Shown in pieces: positions 34,500 through 45,600 of a DNA stretch of 64,000 bases. The stretch's first letter is position 1, and each line of letters begins with the position of its first letter. The notes under the pieces are model-generated. The model worked only from the letters and a program-made list of their open reading frames with translations. It did no database searches and was not told the DNA's origin. This DNA is from Antedon mediterranea (lineage: Eukaryota > Echinodermata > Crinoidea > Comatulida > Antedonidae): NCBI RefSeq assembly GCF_964355755.1, contig NC_092670.1, positions 29,439,795 through 29,503,794 on the forward strand, written 5' to 3'. The position numbers and the translations under genes are program-made.

Positions 34500-37400
34500 T
34501 AATTTTTAAAAACCCTGCTGGTTTATATCAACGATCACCATGTTTTAGGTGTTGCATCCTATTCTTAAAATAGCCTTACACTGTCCATTACTGCTTTACT
34601 TTAATAGCTCCTAACCATTTACTACATTTGCTGAATCTGAAATTGATTATGGAAATGCAAAAAAATTGTGTGCATAAGGGGAGTCTCTATAATAGATTAA
34701 ATGAACAACAGTAGGATTTATGTAAACTTGTAATAATATTCAAACCTTTTAAATATTACAATTTCTTTTATTTTATATTTAATTTCATATTACGTTGGTG
34801 CAAACTGCAATTCGAACCAGTGCATTACAGTCAAAGCAAACAAGTTGTGTATCCAACACATTGCTGATTTCTATTTGTGAAAAAATACAGTTTCCACAAA
34901 ATAATGACTTAAACTACCTGATTCTCAATGCTGTATCTTCACATACGACGATATTTTTCAAATATCATAGGAAAATTTTGTAATAGCATCTCAGGGATAG
35001 GCCTATGACATGTGGAGCATGTATCATGTAAGGTTACGTTAAAGTATATGATACTAGGCCATTTGAAATGCTGTATTAAATTTTTTTAAAATACTGGATA
35101 AATCCAATCGGGTGCTTATTAAAGCATAATAGTTCTATTGTATACAGAAAACATAGCTGGATGATTTGATATAAACTTCTACACCAGTGTTTGTTTAAGG
35201 ATTGAAATTATAAAAACTACGAATTAAAGATATTTTAATGTCATTAAAAAAGTGTTCAAAAACATATTTATCTAGTACAAGTCTGCTTTAATTAAGGGCG
35301 ATATACCGTCTTGTATATACATAGGGTTTTGATTATTTGAAACTACATGTATATTATTTTCAAAAGGAAACTGTCTGTATAGAAACCTTCAGCTGTTTTA
35401 AAACTGACATCCAACTGTGAATTTGGATTTAAACATTATACTATACCGTTACAAGTTATTGCCTTTTAAATGTTAATTAAATCATACATTATATACCAAC
35501 ACTAACTTTACGTAATTCTATAGTCTGTTTTACATGGATCGTTACACATAATTTCGTATTTTTATACTCGATTGGAATGTATTTCAATTGTAGGCCTAAT
35601 ATTAATTTAATCTGATTTTTCGGTGATTTTGACCCAAATAATCTTTGTAACAGTAAAAAAGATTAATTTATACAATTTAGTTTATTTTTGTCTAGACATT
35701 TCTGTTTTTCTTTTTTTCGCATCCTGGTTGCATATTTAAACTTGTAACCTTGTCCTACTATCTGTTATTGTTACCGAATTTATTCATAATTCCAATCTAA
35801 ACCTTTTGGTGACAAAGTTAATCAAGCTTGCCAGAAGGACCTTCCTACTCCTAGCCTACTATTAAGTCTATGTACCTCTTTTAGTTACGAAAATTCATAA
35901 AAGGCAACAGAGTTATAATAACGCAATTTAAATATTTATTTCGACAATATTTAACGAGGGTTGGCCATCCAGCTGAAGCTGATAATTAGGGACTCTCATA
36001 AATTATACACACTAACTTTCCGTATATAAACGTTGGCCTATCAAAAGAAGTATAGCATAATTACATTTAATAATTATTGAATATTTATTATAATAAAGAT
36101 ATGTGATTTAGATGCTATTAAGTATTACAATGTCTTTAAGGCCTTACACAACAACAAGGCCTAACAAACATTACGTATTTTGTAAACTATGCGTGATTTG
36201 TTCCCTTTGAGATATTCTCATATTTATGTTTCTTGTTGCCAATTCCAATTGAAATTTATAATAAATTATATAAAATATAAATAGTATACCAAAATATATT
36301 TAAAAAATATATATTAAATACAGTATACAAAAATACATTGGTGTTATGTAATTTTAATTTATTTTATTTTATAATAGACCTATAATTTCAAATTGATTTT
36401 TACAATTTGATGTGCGGCACAACAAAGATTGTAATGAAGGTAATTATTGCTACTTAATGGGACAAAGTCAAATTATTTATTCATCCCACATAGGTGTTAT
36501 AAAATTTCGTAACCAACGGTTTAGTATCTCATACAAAATACTAGCTAGTCTCTGTAGTTTCCAAAGGGTACAGTATTTAAAGAAAATGGGGTTCGTTCAT
36601 CCTCTCCCCTATTGGTTACGGGCTTTGCGATAGTCAAGGTTATATTATTTATAATTATGTAAACGGCACGGAAACCTAATTATAGCTCTCACTGTGACCT
36701 TTACATAAATCATGCCACGTTAACGCTTTGAATTTCAAAACGATAATTTCAAAGTATTTTCTCACGATACGTTTCTGCTGTATGTTTCTGTAACCGGATA
36801 GATATCAACTCCCTACTGCAGTTTATGTAATTCTATAATTTAACATTCCTCTGTTTCTCTCTTAACTGGAATGTGTCCAACATTAAAAGGTTTTAACGAT
36901 TGACTGGGAACGAAGTTTAGCTGCACTGTCCATATGTGTTAAACTTGCATCCGTTTCCTTTTATAGGCAATATACAGTACCAATGATTACGTCATAACAT
37001 GTATTTTTTCTATTTTTGGGAGTTTATGGTCAAGGAGTAATACCTCAACAGCTTTACAAATGAAAGATGTAACAAGAGTATGATTCTAAACTTATAGCAG
37101 GGAGTTGTACAACTCCCTGCTTATAGCGATAGTGTTAAATTGATGTTTATTTTTTATTCTGCAAAAATGATAATGATGATAAAAATAATAGTTAGCGCGA
37201 ATCGGAAAAGATTAAATGATAACTTTATAACTGATATAAAAATGATAACGATTATTATAATGTGGAACATACTAATAAAGTGTCCGCATCCGTTGATCAA
37301 ACCGAAGGGAGTATTGTATTGAGGCTTGCTCCGGATAACGTCAAGGATATCATAGAAATGAAAATATGGGAAGAAATAAATATTTTGACTGTTGGTTATA

Positions 37401-38400
37401 GATAACAGACACAGATCAGTCCAACAGCGACGTTCCGGTATTATATGCTTTAGACTAAAATTGATATTTTCCTACATGTAAATTTAATACATTATATACA
37501 ACAGAGCACGATTTATATTTAATGTGAATATGTTATGATGGTTATCATCATTTTAATGGATTACATTCTACCATGTGGAAATATCTATATTTTTTTCTCG
37601 ATAAGTTTTAATCAATGTCAATCATACATCTTCTTGTTTTTACTGAAGGATTTCCTCGTGTATATCTCGCATACCAAGCATCCGAATGTAATAGGAACAA
37701 TCAGTCAGCCATTGCTCTTGGGAAGATATGATGTAAGTTTACATCCTTCATTAATGTTCTCCATCCGAACTGGTCGTTATCGAGGAATCGAAGGAAACGT
37801 CAGCTGATGTTATAAATTGAATCAAACTGGCCAAAACAACTCTACACACGAACCACATAGTGTAAAACATGGCCTACTTTATTACAAAAAAACACACATA
37901 CTTTAAAATATCAACAATTTATTCAATAAACTAACAATGATTACGAAGGAGCTTACCATTGATACAATTTATAAAAAATAACATGAGTTGGCCTATGATG
38001 CTACTTAAAACAAATAAATAATTAATATTATAATGTACTTAACCACTACTGATTTTTGATTGATCAGATAGCGAAACTATGCAAGGTGTGTTTGGAAAGA
38101 TTTAATGCGTTTCAAAGCTTGTGTTAGTATATTAAGCTAGACCAGATTATAACTAAATAAATGGTAGCTGTCAATTGTTTATTGAATATAAAAAAACCGC
38201 CTGGATAACCATTATGCCTATTCATTTGTATAAATATTTGAGATTCTCTCAGTAAATCACAAAAGATAAGCAAGCTATAGAAACTAAAAGTGTTATGCGA
38301 AAAATGATTTTTTATTAAGCGAATATTGTTTTCTACAGTATACAAAAGGTTTTTCTATTTCGATATAAAATTATTTAATGTTAGTTTTTGAGTTTGGGCA
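34500..38400. other. Intergenic stretch without recognisable genes
   Basis: Between TTC19 and the sulfatase I see only short, compositionally AT-rich reading frames with no family motifs. Apart from the palindrome at 37097-37120, no structured feature stood out. Confidence 0.5.
37097..37120. other. Perfect 24-bp palindrome flanked by TTATA
   Basis: GCAGGGAGTTGT followed by its exact complement ACAACTCCCTGC, with TTATA on both sides (37092-37096 and 37121-37125). It could be a minimal TIR remnant with a 5-bp target duplication or simply a chance hairpin. Confidence 0.55.
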
Positions 38401-38424
38401 TATTCTTAATTAGCCTAATTAGAT

Positions 38425-38622
38425 TTAATTTGTTGTTTCAACTTTCTTTTTATGGGAAATTTTCTTTCCACTTTTGTTTGGTGAAACATTGTTATTCGAA
38501 GTTCCCTTTTTAGGTAAAATATCCTTTTTAGATAAAACTTTGGGTTTATGTGAATCTTCAGATGAAGGAGTATCTTGTAAACTCTTGTTTCAAGAAGTTT
38601 CACCTTTAGTTAAAACTGACAT
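38425..38622 (-). pseudogene. Frameshifted remnant of further sulfatase tail repeats
   Basis: Just beyond the sulfatase stop, a different minus-strand frame continues the same repeat vocabulary: KPKVLSKKDILPKKGTSN, then VSPNKSGKKISHKKK, ending at a TAA (38425-38427). It is offset by one base from the main frame and is interrupted by one TGA after about 11 codons. The switch point is a run of ten A residues in the coding strand (38635-38644), a typical slippage site. I read this as ancestral tail cut off by a frameshift; an assembly error in the homopolymer is the alternative for the frameshift, but it would not remove the TGA. Confidence 0.75.
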
Positions 38623-38626
38623 TCTA

Positions 38627-41600
38627 TTAATTAATTTTTTTTTTCGATAAAGTACGTTTTTTAGATAAAACGTCTTTTTTATTGAGGGTTTTTAATGCTT
38701 GAATTGAAACTTTTTTTTTATGCGACGCTTTAATTTTAGTTGGAACATTTGTTGTACTTGTGCTACTTCCTTTCTTAGCTTCTTTAAAAGAATTTTTATC
38801 TTTTCCTAAAACTTTCTTTTTATTTAAAGTATATTTTGTAGACGTTTTCATTTTAGTTGAAATCCTCTTTTCCGTCAAAGGGTCTTCGTTCTTTTTCGAA
38901 TGTTCTTTTTGGAGTGAAATTTTCCGGTTAATTTTAGAATATTTTTTAGGTAAAATACCTTTATTATTCGAATCTGCTTTATTGGAAGAAACTTCCTTTT
39001 CATTTGAAGCATCAGTATTACGTACTATTTCTTTATTCACGCGTTTTTCTTTGGGTAAAACTTTCTTTGTATTTGAAGTACCTTTTTTAGATAAAGTTTT
39101 TTCTTTCAATTCTTCTTTATCAGGTGAAACTTTCTTTTTATTCGAAGTATTTTTGTCTCTTAAACCTTCCTTATTAGGTGAAACTTTCTTTTTATTTATA
39201 GCAGTCGAAAGTCCATCATTTGGCGAAACTATTTTTTTATTTGAGGTACCTCTTTTGGGTATAATTTCTTCAGCGGAACCCCCATAATTGCCTGAAGGTA
39301 AAACTTTCTTTTTATCTAAAGTACCTCTTTTTGGTATAATTTTTTCAGTCGAACCCCTACCGTTGGGTGAAGATTTCTTTTTATTTGAGATACTTCTTTT
39401 GGGTATTATTTCATCAGTCGAAACCCCATCATTAGGTGAAACTTTCTTTTTAATTAAACCATTTGATTTAGCTAAAACATCTTCATTTACGTTCTTTTGT
39501 TCAGATGAAAATTTCTTTTTATTTGCAATCTTTTTATTCACATTTTTATCATTAGGTAAAGTTTTCTTTTTATTTGAAGATAAAGTTTCCTCATTAACAT
39601 TTTTATCCTTAAGTAAACCTTTCCTTTTTTCTTTTGAAAAACCTTTAGCTTTAGGTAAAACTTTCTTTTTATTTGACGGCTCTTTTTTAGGTAAAGTTTC
39701 CTTATTAACATTTCCATCTTGATGTAAATCTTTCCTTTTTTCTTCTAAAGAATCTTTCTTATTAAATAAAACTTTCTTTTCATTCGAAGAACCATTATTT
39801 AACATTTTCTTTTTACGCGTACTTTCTTTTTTAGGTACAATTTTGTTATTTATTTTTTCATTCTTATTTGAGACCTCCTTTGTATTTAAGCCGTCGTTTT
39901 TATCCGAAACATAATGTTTATGAGACGAGGTTGATGTTTCGTTTTTAGATAAAACTTTCTTTTTAGGCAAAATTTCTTGTTTAGAGGAAATATTTAATTT
40001 TCTTTTCAGTATAGTAACGTTTGTATTTGGAGCTTCAGCTTTTATTTTATTAGATGGTTTGTCATTTTTCGGTAAAGCTCCATTTTTGGAAGACACATTT
40101 TTAGATTGAACCTCTTTTTTAGGCAATTTCCGATGATTTTTTATATCAGGTACAGTTTCGTTATTTAGTTTCTTACGTTGCACCTTTTGTGATACATCTT
40201 TTTTGGGCAGAATTTTCCGTTTACCCGTAGTTGCAACATCAAGAGATGCTTCTTCAATTTGAATTTGTTTAATCGGTGCAATTGCTCTAAATGGAAATGT
40301 TTCATTCATCGACAATTTTGTTTTAGATTGTTCATTTCTTTGATTATTATTTTTTATGGTTAATTTAAGTAAATCAGATGCCTTAATAATTTCCTGCTCC
40401 AATGCTTCCTTAATAATGACGTCATAGTTATCTATGTCGTCATTTATATTCTTTAATGTTTTAACACATGCAGCTGAATGACCTTTTGAACAGAAAGGTC
40501 CGTAAATACCTTCAAATCCCTTTGGAGGTTTTCTAGCCCATGGTCCCCATACACCTCCGTGTTTTGATGGATCTGCAGCTGGGTCTGGCGGTGGGTATTT
40601 TGGATGAACAGCAGTTTGGTTATATTTAGCTAATTGTCTTAATAGTTTCATAACAACGTCAACGTGCTTTTCAGAGAGGTCATTTTGCTCATATGGATCA
40701 GCTGTTATGTTAAACAACCACAGTACCTTCCCACTGTTGCGCTCTGGAATGATCGTTTCATGATGAGAATCTGCTGGAGCATACCAACCAAACCTATTAC
40801 TGGTTCCTGTAATTAGCTTCCAATCGCCTTGTCGTATTGCTGCGCGTTGGCCTACATCAAATATCTTTTTGACACTTTGCTTGCCCCATCGGTCTCTAGA
40901 TGTAAGTGGTAGTCGTAGTGAATCTATATTATGAAGAATTTCTTTCCGTCGAGAAGGTTTATTTTTTCTTATGCTTTCCCAAATGTTATAACCATCGAGT
41001 GGTTTTGCACCTCTATATTTACCTTTTGCAATACCCTCAACTATCGTCGGGAACCAGTCGCTTACGTGTATCAACTGTCTATTGACTGTACCTCGAATAG
41101 ATTGTGGAAGCAGTTGACTATGCACAAATCCAACTCCGCGTATTCCTCCTTCCCACAAAGTTCCTTTCATTCCACGCAATGGCCAGTTACTCCCTCCGCT
41201 GCTATGCACTTGTGCACCATTATCAGTTGAAAATATGATCACTGTATTGTCATAAATACCCTTTTCTTTCAAGGCTGCAGTAATATTGCCGACAGCTTCG
41301 TCTAAACACGTTACCATCCCTGCGTAAATTTGCCGATTTCTATCCCGGAATACATCTTTATATGGCAGACTATAACTTTCTGGAACTTCAAGTGGAGTGT
41401 GAACGGCTTGGAATGGTACATACAAAAACAACGGCTTATCTGGCTTATGAGACATTATAATCTTTCGTGCTTGTCTGGCATACAAAGTAGTCGAATATTT
41501 GTTCTTATACTGCCTAGCGACATTTTCATTCACCCTAAAATCATATCCACCTTGAGTTTCATGAGACCAATGGCCTCCACTGCCAAGTAATATTCCAAAA

Positions 41601-42217
41601 AAAGAATCAAAACCTCGCTTCGTTGGTAAACACGCTTTCCTATAAAATCCTAGATGCCATTTTCCAACCATATGCGTTGTATATCCGAGTTTCTTTAAAT
41701 TTTCCGGAAGTGTTTCCTCGTCAAGAGGCAGACAATTTGGCACTCCCGCTTTAATAGTACCATGTTGTAGACCAGTGTGTATTTGATACCGTCCAGATAA
41801 TAACTGACTCCTTGTAGGGGAACATTTTGGCTGAACATAATAATTTTCAAGAATGACTCCTTCTTTTGCAAGGTTGTCCATTACCGGGGTTCTAATTTTT
41901 GATCCATGATATCCAATATCATTAAAGCCATAATCATCGGCCAGTAAGAACACAACGTGTGGTCTGCTTTTGATAGGTTTTTCTTTCTCTGCAGATTTTA
42001 TTCCAACGTGTAATGTCTTCTCTGAATAAAAACCTCCGCATACAATTATTAAAAGGAGACAGCTAACTAATCCCAGCAGTAACGCCAGCACGGGAGAACA
42101 ACGTTTAAACCTTCGATCTTTTTTCAGTCGAATTTCATTATTCATGTCTCCAATAACTTTTCCTCGAACTGTAGTTTCACCTCCAAGTACTGTATTTTCT
42201 CCCGACTGCTTCATCAC
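38627..42217 (-). CDS. Membrane-anchored arylsulfatase (ARSB/ARSI/ARSJ-like) with lysine-rich repeat tail, intronless
   Basis: A single 1196-codon exon. Residues 41-62 are one hydrophobic segment after a basic stretch, predicting a type II signal anchor with the enzyme outside or lumenal. Residues ~85-590 are a full type I sulfatase: metal ligands in LLADDYG (D94, D95), formylglycine motif CSPTRS (C132, R136) in YVQPKCSPTRSQLLSGRY, VGKWHLG (K186, H188), H273 in FQAVHTPL, FSTDNGAQ (D332, N333) and K351. Subfamily features (GRYQIHTGLQH, WEGGIRG) match the ARSB/ARSI/ARSJ group, which removes sulfate from N-acetylgalactosamine-type sugars; substrate is inferred. From ~600 to the stop, about 20-25 degenerate units (SNKKKVSPN, IIPKRGTS) form a Lys/Ser/Asn-rich tail unlike known relatives, which end near 530-600. 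Upstream region shared with FREP-A. Absence of introns may mean retrocopy origin. Confidence 0.9.
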   Translation of the reverse strand: MMKQSGENTVLGGETTVRGKVIGDMNNEIRLKKDRRFKRCSPVLALLLGLVSCLLLIIVCGGFYSEKTLHVGIKSAEKEKPIKSRPHVVFLLADDYGFNDIGYHGSKIRTPVMDNLAKEGVILENYYVQPKCSPTRSQLLSGRYQIHTGLQHGTIKAGVPNCLPLDEETLPENLKKLGYTTHMVGKWHLGFYRKACLPTKRGFDSFFGILLGSGGHWSHETQGGYDFRVNENVARQYKNKYSTTLYARQARKIIMSHKPDKPLFLYVPFQAVHTPLEVPESYSLPYKDVFRDRNRQIYAGMVTCLDEAVGNITAALKEKGIYDNTVIIFSTDNGAQVHSSGGSNWPLRGMKGTLWEGGIRGVGFVHSQLLPQSIRGTVNRQLIHVSDWFPTIVEGIAKGKYRGAKPLDGYNIWESIRKNKPSRRKEILHNIDSLRLPLTSRDRWGKQSVKKIFDVGQRAAIRQGDWKLITGTSNRFGWYAPADSHHETIIPERNSGKVLWLFNITADPYEQNDLSEKHVDVVMKLLRQLAKYNQTAVHPKYPPPDPAADPSKHGGVWGPWARKPPKGFEGIYGPFCSKGHSAACVKTLKNINDDIDNYDVIIKEALEQEIIKASDLLKLTIKNNNQRNEQSKTKLSMNETFPFRAIAPIKQIQIEEASLDVATTGKRKILPKKDVSQKVQRKKLNNETVPDIKNHRKLPKKEVQSKNVSSKNGALPKNDKPSNKIKAEAPNTNVTILKRKLNISSKQEILPKKKVLSKNETSTSSHKHYVSDKNDGLNTKEVSNKNEKINNKIVPKKESTRKKKMLNNGSSNEKKVLFNKKDSLEEKRKDLHQDGNVNKETLPKKEPSNKKKVLPKAKGFSKEKRKGLLKDKNVNEETLSSNKKKTLPNDKNVNKKIANKKKFSSEQKNVNEDVLAKSNGLIKKKVSPNDGVSTDEIIPKRSISNKKKSSPNGRGSTEKIIPKRGTLDKKKVLPSGNYGGSAEEIIPKRGTSNKKIVSPNDGLSTAINKKKVSPNKEGLRDKNTSNKKKVSPDKEELKEKTLSKKGTSNTKKVLPKEKRVNKEIVRNTDASNEKEVSSNKADSNNKGILPKKYSKINRKISLQKEHSKKNEDPLTEKRISTKMKTSTKYTLNKKKVLGKDKNSFKEAKKGSSTSTTNVPTKIKASHKKKVSIQALKTLNKKDVLSKKRTLSKKKIN
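38640..40420 (-). repeat. Coding tandem repeat array in the sulfatase tail
   Basis: On the plus strand the phrase CTTTCTTTTTATT(T/C) recurs near 39130, 39185, 39303, 39372, 39441, 39510, 39561 and 39663. Spacings are about 50-70 bases and keep the frame, each encoding NKKK followed by V/FSP or VLP. The best-preserved units are at about 39120-39450; towards 40400 they decay to isolated KK and PKK motifs. Length variation between units shows expansion by duplication, with frame-preserving indels. Confidence 0.8.
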
Positions 42218-42639
42218 GGTCCGTTTACTGACACGACGTGAATAAAACTAGCCAACGAATCAAAACAGTTACCCATTAAATAGGATTACTAACAGCTGAT
42301 TGTATGAAATGAACTGTGTGGCAAGTGGGCGTTGAACGATTCCCCAAATAGCGCGTCCCGGAGACCCCCGTTCGATAAAGTATTGATCACAAATTTAAAG
42401 CACGTGATATTACGTCTCAAGAGAAGAGTAAATTCAGTGTCTTCCTGACAGGAAGCAATAGAGGCTTAACAACTTATCAAGCCGACAATTCCAACCAAAC
42501 TGATTACCAACAGACAAACGCTTAAACTAGAACAATTGAAATGGCTAAGAGTTATATATCATAATTAATCATTTTACTTCCAGGGAAGTACAGTTCAGAC
42601 GTGTGAATATCAATCAGTTTCAACTAATAGTTTTCTATT
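42218..42639. promoter_or_regulatory. Divergent promoter region between sulfatase and FREP-A
   Basis: Only 422 bases separate the two start codons, so core promoters for both directions must lie here or inside 5' exons. A TATATA box at 42553-42558 is about 85 bases before the FREP-A ATG, with a plausible initiator TTCAGAC near 42594. On the sulfatase side I see no clear TATA box. Confidence 0.5.
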
Positions 42640-45600
42640 ATGAAACTGTTAAATTTAATTACGAATGTATGTTTATTTCTTTCTGTTTTAAAGTTCAGTG
42701 GATATGAATTAGCTATATTCGTTGAGGGCGCAGCAGACATAACTTTGGATAGCAGACACTTTAACAATGTTGAAGATAATTCTAAACAAATTATTTTAAA
42801 ATGTGAATATGTAAGTAATGCCACAGAACCAAATTCCGAAAGCTCTAAAGTTTTCATCTATGACAATTCATCAAGTTGTAAGTGCAAGGAGAATGCGAGT
42901 ATTCTCGAGCAAATTGAGGAACTAAGTCAAGAAATAGGAGGCCTAGCCGGAGTAAACCAGAGTAAAGAATGTCTCCGTATGTCTTTAGCGGTAGAAGGAC
43001 TAACAAACTACCTAGTATCTGATAAAGCAGTTAACACTAGATTTGCAGGTAAGTGAAATATTAAGCCGCGGCACGTGTGTACAGAAAGTGGTAGTTTGCT
43101 ACTAGATCACTGTGCCTGTACATGACTTTCTAGTTACTTTAGGTCAGCTTGATTTGTCAATCAATAGCGGACGCTAGTAGTTTATTAAGGCGGAAAATGG
43201 GAATTTGTAAACTCGTACGACGAGACATGCTCAAACCCGAAAGCACGACTGGGAGAAAAGAATCTTCCTTCCTCTATGATGATAAAATAGTTTTTTTCGA
43301 ATTGTGTGTATCAGGAAGCTGTGTATAGATAAAGAATTGTTTGATTTAAGCGTGGTTCCCACTAGCGACGCAACACAAGGACGTAACGCAACGCAGGTGA
43401 ATTGACCAATCACAAGCGATGGCGGCTTATTCGCTTGTGATTGCCAGCTGTCTATAACTTGCTTGTCATTGGTTAAAACGCTTGCGTTGCGTTTACGTCC
43501 TTGCGTTACGTTCTAGTGGGAACCAAACTTTAGTGAGTACGTTTTGTCGCGGCTGTAAGACAAAGATTCTGAGAAATTAGACATTTTGTTTACTGTTGGG
43601 GTATGTAAGCAAGCAAATTCCCTACAACGGAATATGCATAATACTATTATCTTTATATGTATATGTATTGGTGATTGATTGTTTGCTGATTTAATGAATT
43701 GATTGATAAGCTAAATCAACTAAGGAAAGTCCAATAATACATAATTATATCCTTAAAACAATTAAATAGAGCATTTCACATTGTATTTTATGTTACACAA
43801 AATGTTTCTAGTTACTGTCGAGCGGCGTTTGTTGTAAGAATATTTCTTGTTTAAAAACAAATTCTTCAAATTATTCTTACAAATCCAAATATTTGTACGC
43901 TAGGCGTCGATCTAATAACCTAGGTATTTATGTCATTATTAAGCCATTCCAAATCTTTATCCAGTTGGCGCTGGTTAGTATACCTAAAGTTTTAAATTGC
44001 AACAGAGAGCAAAAGCGGTATGTTATGATTCATATCCATTTCAATTTTAGATATGTATATTCGCCATTTTTAAGTCAATTAATTTTATATTTTGGTCATA
44101 CTTCATGTTCAATTTATAATGTATCTTGATTAACGCGTTAATTTGCAAATAATTTTATAGACTTTATGGAATGACGTATCTAATATTAAACTGAAATCAC
44201 AAATCAAAATAACTTATCAAATTAAATATTATTATAATTACCGTACTGTCTCTAGTATTCGTTGTAATTGAATGGGCGTGGTCAGTGTTACATTGCAGAC
44301 TACGTGTTATTAGACGCATTTTTCCATATCGACAGACAAATAAGTATACTTGAAATCCATATGATTTATATTGCAAGGTCAAGTTCAAACATTTTATTTA
44401 TACTTCATGAATTTAAAATAAAATTGATAGTAATCTTACTTACATATATAAAATCATTATAACAAATACATACAATAAAGTGATAAAATTCCAGACATTA
44501 CAAAAAATACAGTTATACAAGTTTTTTCAGGATAGCCCAACAATCTTAGCCTATTCCCGTTATGGTATACATTTAGATCTCGAATAAAGAGCAGCAAGAA
44601 CGTCAACGGATACTATGTGTCTTCATAACAGTTAGGATCATTATTATCTAAAATAAATAATCTAATCATTAATGCGTTAAAACATATATACAAGTTAATT
44701 AATTTAAAAGTACTGAATGTGATTTAAATTTGTCTAAAAATTACTCTTGTTTTCAATATGCTGACAAGATTTAAGGTAGGTTCTCTGCCTGTATAATTAA
44801 ATGTTTTATGATGAGATACTATCGGATTTAGAAACTGAAAAACCATTGACACTACTTCTACTGTAACTCTTTAACTTTTTCAGGTACTGATTTCCATAAG
44901 AGCGTGATACAAAATGTATCCACGTTTCGCTTCATTTATTCAATATTCTGCACACATACACACATTAACATATTGAGGTTGAAATCAGTGTACAGTATGT
45001 GTAGAAGAAAACCAAAATAAATATAACAAAACATTACACCTAGGCTCTCACAAAAGACGAAGTAACAAAAAGATGCTAAATAATAAATATAAAAGAGAAC
45101 AATTTAAAACGGAAAATTAATCATACAAGCACATGAAAAAAAAATTCCCCAAAAATGAGATACCAGAACAAGATTAGTTAAGTAAACTGCAATTAGAGAT
45201 AATCATGGAATGATATAAACCTAATAGTCCTACATTTGTGTTTTATATCCAGAGATATAATATATTTTGTCAATCATACAGAATAATGAAGAATTAGTCG
45301 GATAAGCATCCATTTAAGTTACGTTAGTATTGAATAGACCTATCCCTATGTATAGTTTATGGTTATAGAAAATATCGATTTCTTAAACATGTAACTATAG
45401 GCGTACATATTTTATCTACTATATTCACATTTTATTTTGTAGAGACCGCTGCAAGAGACTGCAATGATATCCAAAGATTAGGCTATAATGAGAGTGGAGT
45501 ATACACAATTCTACCTCATGACTGTGGGCCTGCTTTTCAAGTTTATTGTGATTTGGAGACTATGGGTGGTGGCTGGACGGTTTGTAATTTTTACCGTATA

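Noticed and set aside
38760-39722. Two long plus-strand reading frames (Phe/Leu-rich, repeated FFLFE)
   Set aside because: They are the complement of the lysine-rich sulfatase tail: AAA codons read as TTT on the other strand. No independent evidence for a gene.
40931-41590. Plus-strand reading frames opposite the sulfatase domain
   Set aside because: Shadows of the conserved minus-strand sulfatase, whose motifs fix the true frame.
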